From positions 42,314,440 through 42,378,439 of the forward strand of contig OX485807.1 in assembly GCA_950295325.1 (NCBI GenBank): a stretch of 64,000 nucleotides of DNA, given 5' to 3'. The position numbers and the translations under genes were made by a program. The notes below the pieces were generated by a model. That model had not been told where the DNA came from. It did not search any database and saw nothing but the letters and a program-made list of their open reading frames with translations. Shown piece by piece: positions 11,236-23,846 of the stretch. The DNA comes from Polytrichum commune (lineage: Eukaryota > Streptophyta > Polytrichopsida > Polytrichales > Polytrichaceae). Numbering within the stretch: the stretch's first letter is position 1; each line of letters begins with the position of its first letter.

Positions 11236-12103
11236 AGCCATGAGCTTCTTGGCCAGTTTACATACACAACTCCTTTGGAAAAAAAATCTCTCTGTAGACA
11301 AGACACTCAACTATGTTATGCTGATTGCTCTTGTATCAAGTGTTACAAAGAAAAGTGGGTCATTTCTCAAGGTTGCCAAAAAGCATTGTAATAAGCAACA
11401 GTCTCCAAACCCAATTATTTAGGGTGAGGACGTTGTGGAGCATGTTTCCTTCTATCTTCATCGTGCACAAATTGTACTTTCATAAAAGAAAAAGCGAAAT
11501 GTGCCCAATTCAGTTACTTATCTTAATTGAACATCTAGATTCGAGTGGTGGTGAGGTGTAGATCTAAGAACAGACTCCAAAAGAACATCATGTGTTCAAA
11601 AGAGATTGCACTTCACCTCAAAATTTGTGAACCATTGTAACTTTTATTAGTTTCCTGGACTTTAAAATCAATTTCCTTTCATTTCATTCAGGGTTAATAG
11701 TCAACATAATTGGAATGATGTATCTGCTCTTTTAATGGCTCAAACACTTTTGACTTTGAGAAATTCTAGCAACAAAAGAGAGGAGCTCCTAAAATATCAC
11801 AGATTGTTGGTAAAATCTAATGTCACATTTGCGGATCCAGAGACAATTTTAACTCAAGAAATCCACGTAGAAAATCATGGCTAATAGAAAAATTTAACCA
11901 TTTAAGACACGTTTACCTTAATTTGCCTATTTGGTGCTACACAATCAAGATGAAATCAGTCAAGTTCTTTGAATATTTTTCAAATATCATAACTTGGTCC
12001 TGTATGCAACAACTTGTGAGGTTTCACACTTGATTCCAAGAGGGTGGTCAAAATCTGGTTGCAATGAGAATAATAGGACGGAATATGATGTTATGGGCAA
12101 TTG
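11236..12103. other. Intergenic, AT-rich, no gene seen
   Basis: Only short ORFs occur here, none with a recognisable product or splice support. Confidence 0.4.
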
Positions 12104-12111
12104 CTCAACAA

Positions 12112-12559
12112 CAATGTCTGGGGAGATTCTTGGACATAATTGATCGAGATCCTAGTATTTCCAAGTCCAACAGGTTGCAAGTTGACATCTTTCGGATTAT
12201 CTTTTATTTATTCAAGGAATATTCTATAAATTCCTCTAAAGTTATTGGTAATTTTCATAAAGTGTTCAACTTCAACTGGTTATTTTCTCAAACTCAACCA
12301 ATTCATCTATAGCTACACTAAACATTGTACTTAGTGTCATTTACTATTTGGAATTATGCAAGGCTATAACTTTTCATTGTATGTCTCATTTTTGCCAACA
12401 AAGGTTGAATTGGTTGTTTGGATATTATAAAACATTAACGTCTTTACTTGATGAAAAAATTACATCGATAGTAAAAAGATGTAGTTTTGTGTAACTCCAA
12501 ATAGTACATGACACCAACTACAACATTTAGTGTAGTGGTCAGTTCTTCCCCGTTCATTG
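12112..12559. mobile_element. hAT-type MITE, family A, copy 3, interrupted by a second element
   Basis: The ends are CAATGTCTGGGGAGA on the left and TTCCCCGTTCATTG on the right. The flanks CTCAACAA (12104-12111) and CTCAACGA (12560-12567) match at seven of eight bases. The interior aligns with copies 2 and 4 up to about 12313, where a 217-bp TA-flanked element is inserted. The alignment resumes after 12535. Confidence 0.82.
12316..12532. mobile_element. 217-bp TA-target MITE, copy A, nested in the hAT MITE
   Basis: The element is bounded by CACTAAACATTG on the left and CAACATTTAGTG on the right, with TA on both sides (12314-12315 and 12533-12534). Comparison with uninterrupted hAT copies places the insertion at this TA. 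An inverted copy of identical length, 217 bp, lies at 58018-58234. The TA duplication suggests a Tc1/mariner-like origin. The CACTA-like terminus is a caution, but a 3-bp duplication is not seen. Confidence 0.72.
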
Positions 12560-12567
12560 CTCAACGA

Positions 12568-15500
12568 CCTCTATGGCAATCGACATGCAGATTATACACC
12601 TTCTTCAAACCTTGGGCAATTGCTAAAATAACTATAGTTAACTATATTTTTTTCAATACATTTTAGGGAATAACTATACTTAACTAGAAAAAATCTTATT
12701 ATTATTATATATTCAGAGAAGTTCGCCTATTGATTTGCTTCAGAGGAGGGTCTTTAATATGCTCAAGACAATGAGGATCATCAAGAAATGCCTTTATACA
12801 ATCACTCATAGTGTTGGGCTTCAAAACAACCTCCATGTACACCACCAACACAAATAACACATTGGTGACACTACAACACTACAATAGAATTGAGTGAACA
12901 TGTTGCGCTCAGCTTTACTTAACTAGATATAACTATAATCAATTATATAATTTGGAAAACCAAATTTAGAAGAACTACATTACCTACATTTTTTGACATG
13001 TCAAATCGCGAACAACTATAGTTACGAAAGGCAAGTACATTAAATAAGATATTTAGTGTTTGATTATATTTAGTGTTGTTACCACCCTACCAAGCTCAAC
13101 ACTAATTTTCAAATCCTTGACAATTAGTGTTAGACATAAATGTGCCACTACCTTCCCTACTGCCACCTCTGTTATTATTATTATTTTTTAATATCCTTAC
13201 TAACACTAAATTCAAACATGTAACTTCCACGTATTAACATAGTTGATATCTAGTGTTTGAATTTACATTTACTGTTACTCACTTTCATAGGATTATTGGT
13301 ATTTAGTGTATGCGTTCGTATTTAGTGTATCAAACACTAAATATCTTATTTAGTGTAGTTAACTAATAGCTTGAATTAGTTGGTTAGTTGTCCAAGGTCT
13401 GAACTTTTTGCATGGGAATTTAACCTATCTATTACTATGATATTTACCTTTTGTACTTACCAACCATTGGAATATAACATCCCGTTAACCTAAAGAATGT
13501 CAAACATTGATGGACTTGGAGATTGCACACAGATTTCTTAGTGTATTAAATTGTAAAGACGTCACTTTGCATTAATGAAACGAATCCCTTATCGTACTAA
13601 GCTTATCACACACATGTGTCATTTATGGGCCTTATGCACTCACTCTTCTTTATTTACATTTGAGTGGTATATGGCAAGGCTCATTAAAAATGGATAATGA
13701 AAAGACATGTGTGATGATGAGATTGGATTATATGTCATATGAGGTATGTGGGTTTCATGGGATCACTATCTTTAGTTTGTTGATTCGCATATAGTAGGGG
13801 TTATTATTAAGAACATACACCGATAAAAGAATTGTGATTAGGAGATTGAATTATGTGATATAATTTTAGGTCTAATAATTAACATAATGGGGAGGGCCTA
13901 CATGATCTTTTAAAGAGAAAGAGAATCTTCACTTTGACCTCTTATAACTTTGGCATCCCAACTTTGATTTTGAAATTTGGAATGATCGTCATCATGACTT
14001 GCAAATTGCTAATCAAAATCAAACAATTCTCGATCATGTACTAAGGCCAAAATTGTATGTGGAGTCGGAATTGCCCACAACAGGGTTGCATACGTTATGT
14101 GTGTTATACTGTAGCGTTGTATAACGTACTATAATGTTACACAATATAATATAGCACGCTATACAAGTTGTGACAAATGTTCAATGGCTAAGTCAATGCA
14201 ATGACCAAGAAATCTAAGTTTTGAATATCACGCAGTTGTGGACTTTTAGTTAATATGAAGATGCAAATGACAATAATTTGTAGCTCCAATCATAAGAATC
14301 AAAAAATTGTTTACTAAATATGATATTATTAGTCACATTGTGTTAAGATATCATTTTAGGATTATTATTATATATGATTCGGTGAGCTACAAGTGAATAG
14401 AATAACCACACCCAAAGAAATGATTTGAACTTGATGACCACAATGGGGAGCCATCAACTAATGGTTTTACAATGAATTCATAAGTGTATTTCTAGAAAAA
14501 TTGTTAACTTGAAATTATTAACTTCTCCAGAATTTGCATAATTTACGACCTTGATTAATGCAAAATATTACAACCGACCATCATAGGTCTGTATCTTCCC
14601 CTCTTATGGTTTCCTATGCTTTGATTCAATTTGGAAATGGAGGTGCCATTCGTTTAAACATTCATTAAAACAAGAACAATATTGGCTCTCATGCCCGCCA
14701 ACCTATAATTGACATCATTACTCGGAACATATTTCAGTTGTCAATAATTCCTCATACATAAGCAAAGGGTAACAATGTTGAAACGAGTTCTCTCAAGTGC
14801 CTTTAGACCTCCATTTGGTTCATTGGATATTGACTTTGTACTTCACTTATGCCTACCAAACATGTATAATAAGTAGCAACATCTTTAGCTATACGTTTTC
14901 CTTAATCTTTGTGTTCTCTTTGAATGATGGGTAGAATTTTAAAACTCATGGCCAAATCTTCTTACAACCTACACTTACTAATTCCTAAAGAAAATGAAGA
15001 CTACACACGGGTAGATCACTCTAAGGCATTTTTGTGCACCACGTGCGGCTGGGGGCTTTTTGTTTTGGGGCTATTTACCTTCAAGGGCTGAATTAAAGCC
15101 TCCCTATAATTACTTAAATTTCAAAAATGGCCCATTTGTTTGCACCCTTCTATTACTTATATTGTCCAAGTCACTGCAATTTTTTGTACTCTATATTCCT
15201 TTTAAGTAATAAAAGCTAATCTACTTCCTAACGCATTGACGAGTGTTAAGGGAAACCATGGAAACAAAGAAGGGTGCAAACATTAATATCATTGCAAACA
15301 AAGTTATGAAGAAAACACATAGGAGACCATAGCAAACATACTAAACATACCTTCTAGGATCCTTATCTTCAGCCCCTATATTAATTTTACAAAAAAATAA
15401 TGGCCCACATTTTATGTTCACTAACTTACTTATAATGGGATTATCTACATTTAATGGCCCCTTCATTATTTGGAATTCCTTTATAATTTTTATTTCAAAT

Positions 15501-15590
15501 GATTTTAATCCTCTCTATATTATGCCGCACGTCGTTTTTAAAATGCACTAAGTGACCTACCCGTGAGACTACATCAAGTATGGTAAAAAC
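12568..15590. other. Gene-poor AT-rich stretch
   Basis: There is no supportable gene. Between about 13030 and 13370 the motif ATTTAGTGT and its complement ACACTAAAT occur many times. This hints at remnants of the TA-target MITE family or a related element, but no boundaries can be set. Confidence 0.4.
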
Positions 15591-15624
15591 TATGAGCCGC
15601 ACTAACAATGAGGAATTCACACTA

Positions 15625-15700
15625 AAAACATTGGGGATAACATTGTGGTTGCACATTTTTTACCAACCCATGTTATAAACATATTGAAGGTCCAAGAAAC
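15625..15700 (+). pseudogene. Possible copia RNase H fragment
   Basis: AAAACATTGGGGATA..., reading NIGDNIVVAHFLPTH, is similar in sequence to 22035-22080. It resembles the last copia motif, where RNase H ends in a conserved H-I-D-I-x-H stretch. Short and damaged, so support is weak. Confidence 0.3.
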
Positions 15701-15939
15701 AAATGGTGATATCAAATGCTTCAAATTTTGTTCATTTTTCACAAACAAACAATCTTTGTTGTATATGTTTTTTCTTTTCTTTCTAAAGACACCAAGTTTG
15801 ACCCCTAACTCTTAGCCATTTGGTTGTAATGACCAATCAAAGATTAACTACATATACATTCAAGAAAAACATGCATGCCATTTTTTTCATGTTGCCTCCC
15901 TTGATTAGATGATAATTCTTCAGATGAGCGTCATTTTTT

Positions 15940-17480
15940 CTTAGGGTCTCTTCTATTGTTTCTTGGACTTCAACGCATATAACCACACATTCCTCGAATA
16001 ACCATCAATGGAGGTCACGAAATATCTTACATTGTCTATAGATATGGCTTTCATGGAGCCACACACGTCGAAATGCACAATTTCCAAAGGTTTGGTCGTT
16101 TGTCTTTCCTTTTCGATCGGAAACACAACCCTACGTTATTTGCCTTTAACGCACGAAATGCAAATCAACGAGGATGTGGGGTAAGAAAATATACGAAGGT
16201 TCATGCCACTCATCATGTTTTAGAGTGTATGAGCACATTTCACAATTAAATAACCAAGGTGGCAAAACCAAAGTTCGAGCGCGCCATCTCTTGTTGGAGA
16301 TTGCACCAAGTTGGCCGCATCAACTCCGTGCACCTTTGTAAAATTTATTTCGTACAAGTTACCTTCACACAACGCAATTGCAATGGTTTCGCCATTGCAA
16401 GTTTTTACAAAGCATTCGTTTAGGTTGAATTACATTTTCAAACCGTTTGACACAAGTTTGCTCACTGAGAGCAAATTGGCATACAACTTGGCACGTTGAA
16501 CACATCTTTAATATGAATTTGGTTTATTTACATTCTTATAATTGTTTTCACGATGATGGATCATATTCCAGTGGGTTCAATAACACTATCATCATCCAAA
16601 TGCACATTGCGTAGAGCTATTACCTCATACATGTTGAATGCGGCCTTATGCAAAGTCACGTGTTTGGTGGCTCCCAAATTAAAAAAATTCTTGGACGTGC
16701 TTTTGGAATGTGTCTCATTGCGCATGACAAATATGTAGTTATAATTGTCCTCTATATTTTTACGCCCCTTATTATTTGTTTTGTAGCAAAAATATGTAAT
16801 GTGGCCCTGTTTGCTGCAATAGAAACATGATTTTGTCCCTTGACATAGAAATAAATTACTCTCTTTGCTTTGTTGCAACATCATGATGGTTTCCTCACCT
16901 TGGGGCTTCTTCTCTTTGCACTTCGACATCTTGTACGTCAAATACGTCATCATGTAGTCCATCGTAGGTTCATTTATCAACATCGTTTCTAAAACAATGA
17001 TCAATCATTCGTATGATGCCAGCAAATTCTCAAGCAAGGTCATGACAATGTCTTTATTTCTCACGGGTACCTCTAAACAAGCAAATTGATCCACAAGCGT
17101 TATGACCTTATTGGTGTGGTTCAACAAATCGTTGCCCTCGTACATCTTAAACGTGAAAAACTTGCGGTAAATGAAGATGATATTCGATAAAAAAAAAAAT
17201 TGTCTCGTGAATGTTCAAAAGGTCTTCTACACCTGTGCGGGTCCTTTATAACTCTTGATGTGCGCAAGTTGGTCGTCCATCAAGTTGAGGCTGATGATGA
17301 ACATGACCTTCTTAATGCATTTTTGGATTCTTTTAACACTTCGGGATCCGCATTGGAAGGTGGAGCTTCTTTGGATCCGTCTACAATGTCCTAAAGATCC
17401 ATGGATGCCAACAACATTTTGATTTTGAATTACTGAAGGTTGAAGTTCTCTCCATTGAATTTGTTGATGATTTCAGCGGC
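15940..17480 (-). pseudogene. Ty1/copia retrotransposon remnant: gag, zinc knuckle, protease, integrase
   Basis: Read on the minus strand from 17480 down, the gag part includes RKFFTFKMYEGNDLLNH and LVDQFACLEVPVRNKD. The zinc knuckle is CFYCSKQGHITYFC (CX2CX4HX4C). A protease-like stretch reads NLGATKHVTLHKAAFN, where the family has D(S/T)GA; the catalytic Asp is replaced by Asn. A pre-integrase and integrase segment contains ISCVKGK, then LEIVHFDVCGSMKAIS and YFVTSIDGYSRNVWLY. Stops and frameshifts interrupt it, for example a stop directly after CVKGK, and the gag lies in several frames. No LTR pair was found. The element is dead. Confidence 0.8.
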
Positions 17481-18114
17481 TTCACTCTCAAATGATATTA
17501 TTATACACTTGGATTTACTTTCAAAACATTCAAACTAACATTTTTTGGCCTTCAATCAACCCAACACAAAGTGAAAGATAATTTCTTATATTCAAAATAT
17601 GCGTTTGCACCTCAATGTAGTGGAAACGTGCTCATACGCTCTCAAATGGACCTCTTGGTCTCTAAAATGTTAGATATTTTACACCTCAAGAGAGTTTTTA
17701 AGATACTCAAATCATTCAAATAAGATTTCGTTCACTTCAAATACCTTGCACTTTCAAATACATTTCTCAACACTCAAGTCTCTCATGTCATGTGCTATCA
17801 AAATCTAAACACCTTCAAAGCTCTCAAATAAACCCTTGAACGCTCAAAACACTCAAGTCAAATGTTTTTGAAGTCTAAACACCTCCAAACATCTCAAAGT
17901 AGCCTCTCAACACTAAAAATAAATCAAATCACATGTTCTTGCATCAAACATACATTAAAGCAAAAACAAAAACAAATAAATACTGACAACAACCAAATGC
18001 GCCCTCAGACACCTCCAACGTTCCGAAGCTCCAAAACGCCAACCCCGCAAGATCCATACTGCAACCTCAAAGCAATCAAATCTCTAGGCACTTGCATGGT
18101 GGGTCCATAACTTA

Positions 18115-19290
18115 TTGGATGTTAATAGTATTAGAGATGAGATTGCACAAATATAAACACATACACAAAGGTATATGAACAATGCTTGGAGTGAGATGGT
18201 CTCATGCCCTCCTTGTTTTGTCTTTTTATTTTTATTTTTTTATCATTGGTTTATACAAACAATATGGGATAACTCTTATCCCTCTTTGGACAAGCGTTAT
18301 AGCCTTATTTTAACCTTATTATTTTTCATGCATGTTCCATTACATTCTTGTTGACTATAATCAATCTAATGCTCTACCATTTACAACAAGTTGGTGTAGT
18401 CTCATGTATAAATATTACATTGTTTTTTTTAATTGATTCTATGTTTCAAGTTCTCAACAACTCTAACATGGTATTAGAGCACGAAGCTTTCCGCTTCTAA
18501 GACCCTTATGATTTGTCTAGAGAGTACTTGAAGAACATTCCTATGCTAGTAGAGGAGTTCAATTGAATTTGTCTCTATACAACATTGTAGTGATAGGTCC
18601 TGCCAAAGTAAAGCAATGGATATTGTTTCTTCTAAGTCTATTTCACATAGCAATATTGTTCCTGTTGGAAAAACAAAGGTTTCAAACATATTAGTTATTA
18701 GATTTATTTGTTTTAATTTTTTTACATTCCCACACTACAATGTCAATCAAGAGCATGTCATTCGACATTAGTGAAAGCAAAAAATTAGAAGGTGAAAAGA
18801 ACTATAATCTTGGGAAGTTCATGATAGTATTAATACTCAAAGCTTTGGATGTTTGGTCATTGATTTCACTTGACCCACCAACTATAGTCTATCATAGGGT
18901 TGTGCCTTGCAGTGACAAAGAGTCCTCCACCTCCATAGACAAACTAACAACTCAACTTCCTAATCACGAAGAAATGGTCAAGAGAGAGGAAATCATTATG
19001 CATTCTCAAATCATCTATCATAAGTAATGTCATTCCCTACATCATGTATGTTGGGGTTAAATTTGAATTTTGGAACACTTTCAAGGATTGTTTTGAATTC
19101 AAAACAATGCATGCAAAATGAATGCCTGCAAACAAATTTTTGAACTTAAGATGGATGAAAGCCATAATGTCAAAGACTTTATGACTTACGTGCATGAGGT
19201 TGTAAATCAACTCACTGAGCTTGGGAGAATGCCCATAATATGTTTTCATAATCGAACAAGTAGTTAAAGCCCATCTTCCATCATTTCTAC
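18115..19290 (+). pseudogene. 5' part of a second copia element: putative LTR, primer-binding site and gag
   Basis: TGGTATTAGAGCA at about 18470-18482 matches the initiator-tRNA-Met primer-binding site of plant copia elements with one change. It directly follows a CA dinucleotide that would close the 5' LTR, which would start at a TG near 18115. Downstream, 18740-19027 reads SKKLEGEKNYNLGKFM and LILKALDVWSLISL, the usual start of copia gag. About 19100-19230 reads ELKMDESHNVKDFMTY and VVNQLTELGRMP, with frameshifts. The 3' LTR was not found. Confidence 0.65.
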
Positions 19291-19689
19291 CTAACACAAA
19301 TCCCAGCGGGTTCAATAAGCCAAAATAGGTGAAAAATAGGTGAAAAAAATATACGATGCATTAAAAAAAATTGACATCAAAATTATGAACTTGTTAATTC
19401 TACTATAGCGGTAGGTTAGTAGAAAAAATATACTTATACAAAAAAATGGGAAGTGTTGGAGTAGGCTCCACATGGCTAGCGATGTACACACCACTTGGAA
19501 GCTTTCAATGATGTGGGTTGTCCAATTGGGGTTTTCTTATCTTGATCAACATCCATGGATAAGGGTTGAAGAGGTCATTTCCCTCCCTTGCTCCTTGAGC
19601 TATGCGTAGCTATGCAAATGTTTTTAATTGTGATAGCAACAAGGAATCGTTTTAGGGTTTGAGTGTTTTGTGATTTCCCCTTTGTTCGT

Positions 19690-21750
19690 TAGTTGGGTTG
19701 CAAAAAAACATTTATTCTACCATGAGGATTAGATTGTATAGTTTGGAAGATGAGAGCATCACACCCAAGCTCATTACTCCCCTTTGTGTTCATGTAAAGT
19801 ATACTTACCATGACATGCATATGCGGCTAGAGAAGGGTGCGTGTGTTGATTGGCCATTCAGTTTTTGGGACCTTGAAGAACATTGTTACATGAGAAAGAC
19901 GTTCAAGGCCATGAACCTAGTTGGCGACATGGTATGTATTATTCCTCAATTGGTTGAAGAGTTGTTCGGGGGTGCTCCAAATAGGCGATGCCAGAAAGTT
20001 AGTGGAAGATTGGGTAGCAATGACATCAAATGCTCAAATCGCTAGAAAAATTTGGCATCAATGGATTTCACGGATCAGATTTAGTGTTTGAAGACTTACA
20101 ACCAAAATGGTGTAGTTGTTGTGAAGATTCATTGCGGCGACTACACGAAGAATTTGGCGGAACTAGTGGTGGCCATTCTAAGACATTGATTCATAACTTA
20201 TTTGCAAAATTTCAAAAGATTGACGTGCACTCAATCCTACATATCAATCAATGATGCAAAAGGAACTATGTTATTTACAATGATCATCCCAAGAAGGAGG
20301 GCAATAAGGGCAAGCCATCAACCTATACACCACCTGATCATAAAATACTTGATCTTGAGGATATTAATGTGCTTTAGAGTGTAAATGACTCTATATCTCT
20401 AAGGGATCCGCCATTTGTTCTTGGGGGGGGGGGGGATGCTAATGTGGGGGGATTCAAATCATTATGGTACAAAGTTTGGTGCAAGGTGGATGATGAGATT
20501 ATGTTTCTTTGTCCAACAAAGAATAGTTTGAGAACAAAATTGAAAATCCACTTCTAGGGATTGACACATACCAAACATGTTAAGGATCTAATTGATGTTG
20601 GAAACAACACAATGAGTACAACCTTTTTCTTAAGTGGAAGGGGATGTCCCTCCAATAAGTCCAAAGCCACCATTGGAAACCATAGGGATTTGCATGGTTG
20701 GTTCAAATCGACATGGAATCTTCAAGGGGTTTTGGAACTTGTAATTTAAATTCCACACTCTCCCCGTTGTGTTGGGGTATGTGGAAACCCATACCATCTT
20801 ATGTTGGTGGATTTTATAGAATAGAAACTCTACTCCATGGCTCCAAGCCAAACTCGAATTGGGTGTGTGGACCAACTATTGTTGTTGAGTTCTCTTCCTC
20901 TTGACAATTGTGTTGTAATAATTGGTTGTTTTTGCTACGTCTATTGCCATCAACTTTGTAATAATGGAGTTTATTCCTAATTTCACATGTGTTGCCTGCA
21001 ATAACATAATCCAATGAAATGATTTTCGATGAGGGATAGTCAAAGGAGGGCGAGCAGTCATTAAGCAAGGATCATGAGATATTATGCTAAATTGTAGAAT
21101 TGATTATTTATCGATACAGGAGCTCACTAGTCACAACCTTGCTTTTGAGAAGAAGTACCACGATGAATGGGCTTTGCATTAGCAATCCAAGTCCAAGGTA
21201 GCTCAATTAAAAATGTTGCATAAGGGTCTTAAGTTGACTGCAATATAAAGTTTCAATCAACAAGACATGCTCTATTTTTGTAATAACATATCGGTTGCTC
21301 ATAGAACCAATGCAATCGGGGGAAACTGACTTTGTGGGACTTCTTTAAAGACGTAGCAACCAACTTGAACCAAGTGAAGCATGGTCACAAATTTTCAAAA
21401 CATACAAAGTCATTTTTTCAAGCTATGAAGATCTATGTGTGTTTTGTTTGCGTTAAATTTTGATGGACCTTCTATTTTGAGTATTAAACAACAAAATGTG
21501 AAAGGTTGCCTTCAACACTAGAGAACATGCTGAAGTTTTTGATTGTGTTGTTAAAATTTACATTGAGATGAAGGCAATGCATGGAGGTATAGGACCTATC
21601 CCAATCATTCTTGCAAACGATGAGACCAAGGGGAAGTCCCGCATTACTTGGGAGGTTTGATCTTATGGTTTGATGGGGTTCTATGGTTTCAAAGACAACC
21701 ACAATTGTGTCTCATCATACAAACCGTAATTGGTGGGAGGTTTAGCTCTC
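19690..21750 (+). pseudogene. Degenerate ORF of an unidentified transposable element
   Basis: Several frames carry protein-like stretches broken by stops and shifts. They read, in order: FGINGFHGSDLVFEDL, LRRLHEEFGGTSGGHSK, RNYVIYNDHPKKEGNKGK, KVDDEIMFLCPTKNSLRTK, and near 21500-21720 AFNTREHAEVFDCVVK, PIPIILANDETKGKSR and LMGFYGFKDNHNC. The spacing suggests one decayed protein. I cannot assign the superfamily. A run of 13 G at 20423-20435 lies inside. Confidence 0.4.
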
Positions 21751-21839
21751 AACATTGGTGTCTCATGTGCATTCATGCTTGTGGTATTCTCGTGTAAAAA
21801 GGAATGTGACAACTTGGTTGTCTATTGACACAATCAATG

Positions 21840-22180
21840 TTTATTGGATAAAATCATGTTCGGATGTTGGATAGAATTGCATGCTACTGGGTTTAAACCA
21901 ATTATGCCGTCCACTTCCAAATGTGAGCTAGTATTTATTATTGACTTACCCAATGGTCTGCCTAAATAACATTGTTCTTGCTAAGTATTTTTGGTTACAT
22001 TGTGAACAAGGAAACCAACATCAAAAACATTGGGGATATTGATATAGATGCACACTATATTCCAACCCACATTTGGTACATGACATTGTTAGAATTGGAT
22101 GGAAAATAATGTGCATTTGAGAGACTTCCAAGAAAGTGAGATTTACACATACCCATCTTGTATGGCATGTTTCAAACCCA
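21840..22180 (+). pseudogene. Copia RNase H-like fragment
   Basis: This contains KETNIKNIGDIDIDAHYIP and THIWYMTLLELDGK, resembling the closing part of copia RNase H. Upstream text is broken by stops. It may be the 3' end of the element starting at 18115, with unrelated material inserted between, but this is an inference. Confidence 0.4.
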
Positions 22181-22562
22181 AGATTTAAATAAAGTATTCC
22201 CTAATTAAAATTCATCATCTATACCAGAAAAAAATCCATGTTAAATGAAACTGATCTAAGTGGAATTTCCGTAAATTTTGGTATTTTATGAAATAACATA
22301 GTTTCCATCGAAGCCGCATGGTAAGACGAGTATGTGGAAAGATTAATGCAACAACAATTCCCTCAAGCATAAGTTTCTAGAGTATTTCTACGCATGATGT
22401 TGTACACACAAAAAATGTGGACCATAGTAAAGTGCAACAAAGGGCAAGTCACACTTTATGAGCATGCCCCCAATATGTATTTAGCATAAACAATATAAAC
22501 AATTCACATACTTGAAATCTAGAGTGCAAATTCAATTAATCCAACCCCTTGGGCCTCCCATC

Positions 22563-22788
22563 CAGTGATTGGGGAGAATTTTGGGCAAAATCGGTTGAGA
22601 TCCTAGAGTTTGCAAGTCCAACCGGTTACATGTTGACATCCTTCGGTTTTCCTTTATTGAATTGGGGTGTATTCTATAAATCCCTCTAAAATGATTAGTA
22701 CTTTACGTGTAGTCTTGGACTTCAACCGGTTATTTTTCAAACTCAACTGGTTCATCTGTAACTAACTGCCGGCTCTCCCCGATCATAG
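22563..22788. mobile_element. hAT-type MITE, family A, copy 4
   Basis: The element is 226 bp with ends CAGTGATTGGGGAGA and CTCCCCGATCATAG. The flanks CTCCCATC (22555-22562) and CTCCCTAC (22789-22796) match at six of eight bases. The interior is uninterrupted, so it serves as the empty-site reference for the nested insertion in copy 3. Confidence 0.8.
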
Positions 22789-22834
22789 CTCCCTACCATG
22801 GTCACTTATTATTAAAAAAACATATTTTTAGAGT

Positions 22835-23331
22835 ATTTAGTGTCACATGCATACTAGTGTCACTTACCCTATTTTGAGGCATATGTTAGGTTACAACTAA
22901 TGATCAACGACTTCATCATTAGTGTCACCTCATGACACTTGGCGTTCAAATGCACTTACTAACATCTTGGCATGAGTATGTTCACTAGTATTATGAGGTG
23001 TATGCATGTGTTACACAATGATCTACAAGTTAACAAATGACACTTGACATTAGTACACTCACTAAAAATATCCTCCTTTTACATACTCATGACACATGAT
23101 GCTTGCAATTAATATGCTCAATAACATATTTCCCTTGTAGACTGAACGCAAAGCTATCATCTTAAGTATTCCAATGTGTTGTGTCAAAAGTCATAATATA
23201 AATACTTTTCACATTAAAATGCTAATTATGTTGATGAATAGTATCATATTGAAAATTAGTGGACGTGACACTTAGAAACATGTAGGCATCTAGTTTAGGC
23301 CTTTCGTAGATAGTGTACGTGACACTAAACA
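22835..23331. repeat. Inverted-repeat-bounded segment (possible MITE)
   Basis: The left end TTTAGTGTCACATG and the right end CGTGACACTAAA are inverted copies, and further ACTAGTGT motifs lie near both ends. No clear target duplication was identified. Confidence 0.4.
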
Positions 23332-23360
23332 CCATAAACGGTGTACACTAGTAAGTACAT

Positions 23361-23672
23361 CAGAGCCCAACATTTTCCTTTTTAATTGCACCCATACCCA
23401 GACCATGCCCATTAGCAGTGACCTATGCCCACCCATGCTATTCAAATTGCGCCCATGTATTCAAAAATTATGTAATGTGTATTGTATAATTGTGTAATGT
23501 GTCTTGTATGATTATGTAATTGTGCCCCACCCATGCCCACCCATGCCCACCCGTGAACAATAATATCGCAGCCATGCCCAGCCATGAACAATAATATTGC
23601 ACCCATGCCCACCCAAAACCCATGGGCATGGTGGGTATGGGCATGGGTATGGGCACCCAATGTAGGGCTCTG
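23361..23672. mobile_element. hAT-type MITE, family B (CAGAGCCC), rich in CCCATGCCCA repeats
   Basis: The element is 312 bp. It starts CAGAGCCCAACATT and ends AATGTAGGGCTCTG. The flanks AAGTACAT (23353-23360) and GAGTACAT (23673-23680) match at seven of eight bases, fitting hAT. The subterminal arms consist of CCCATRCCCA units on the left and their complements on the right, giving a strong foldback. An ORF through this repeat is spurious. Confidence 0.78.
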
Positions 23673-23846
23673 GAGTACATGTCATCAATGAAAAAGTTCA
23701 ATATCATTGTTAACTTTGAGTGAGTCAGCAAATGTCTGAAGTTTGTCTTTGGGTTATAGTGGCATCATTTTAAAGCAGGTCATTTAAAAACCCCATACTT
23801 CTGACCAACATTTCCAGAGTCTCTCTTCTTTGAATTTGGAAGGTAA

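Noticed and set aside
23442..23731. Minus-strand ORFs with MGMGGAQ and HTHAHTHHAH-like runs
   Set aside because: They lie in the simple-repeat arms of the hAT MITE at 23361-23672.
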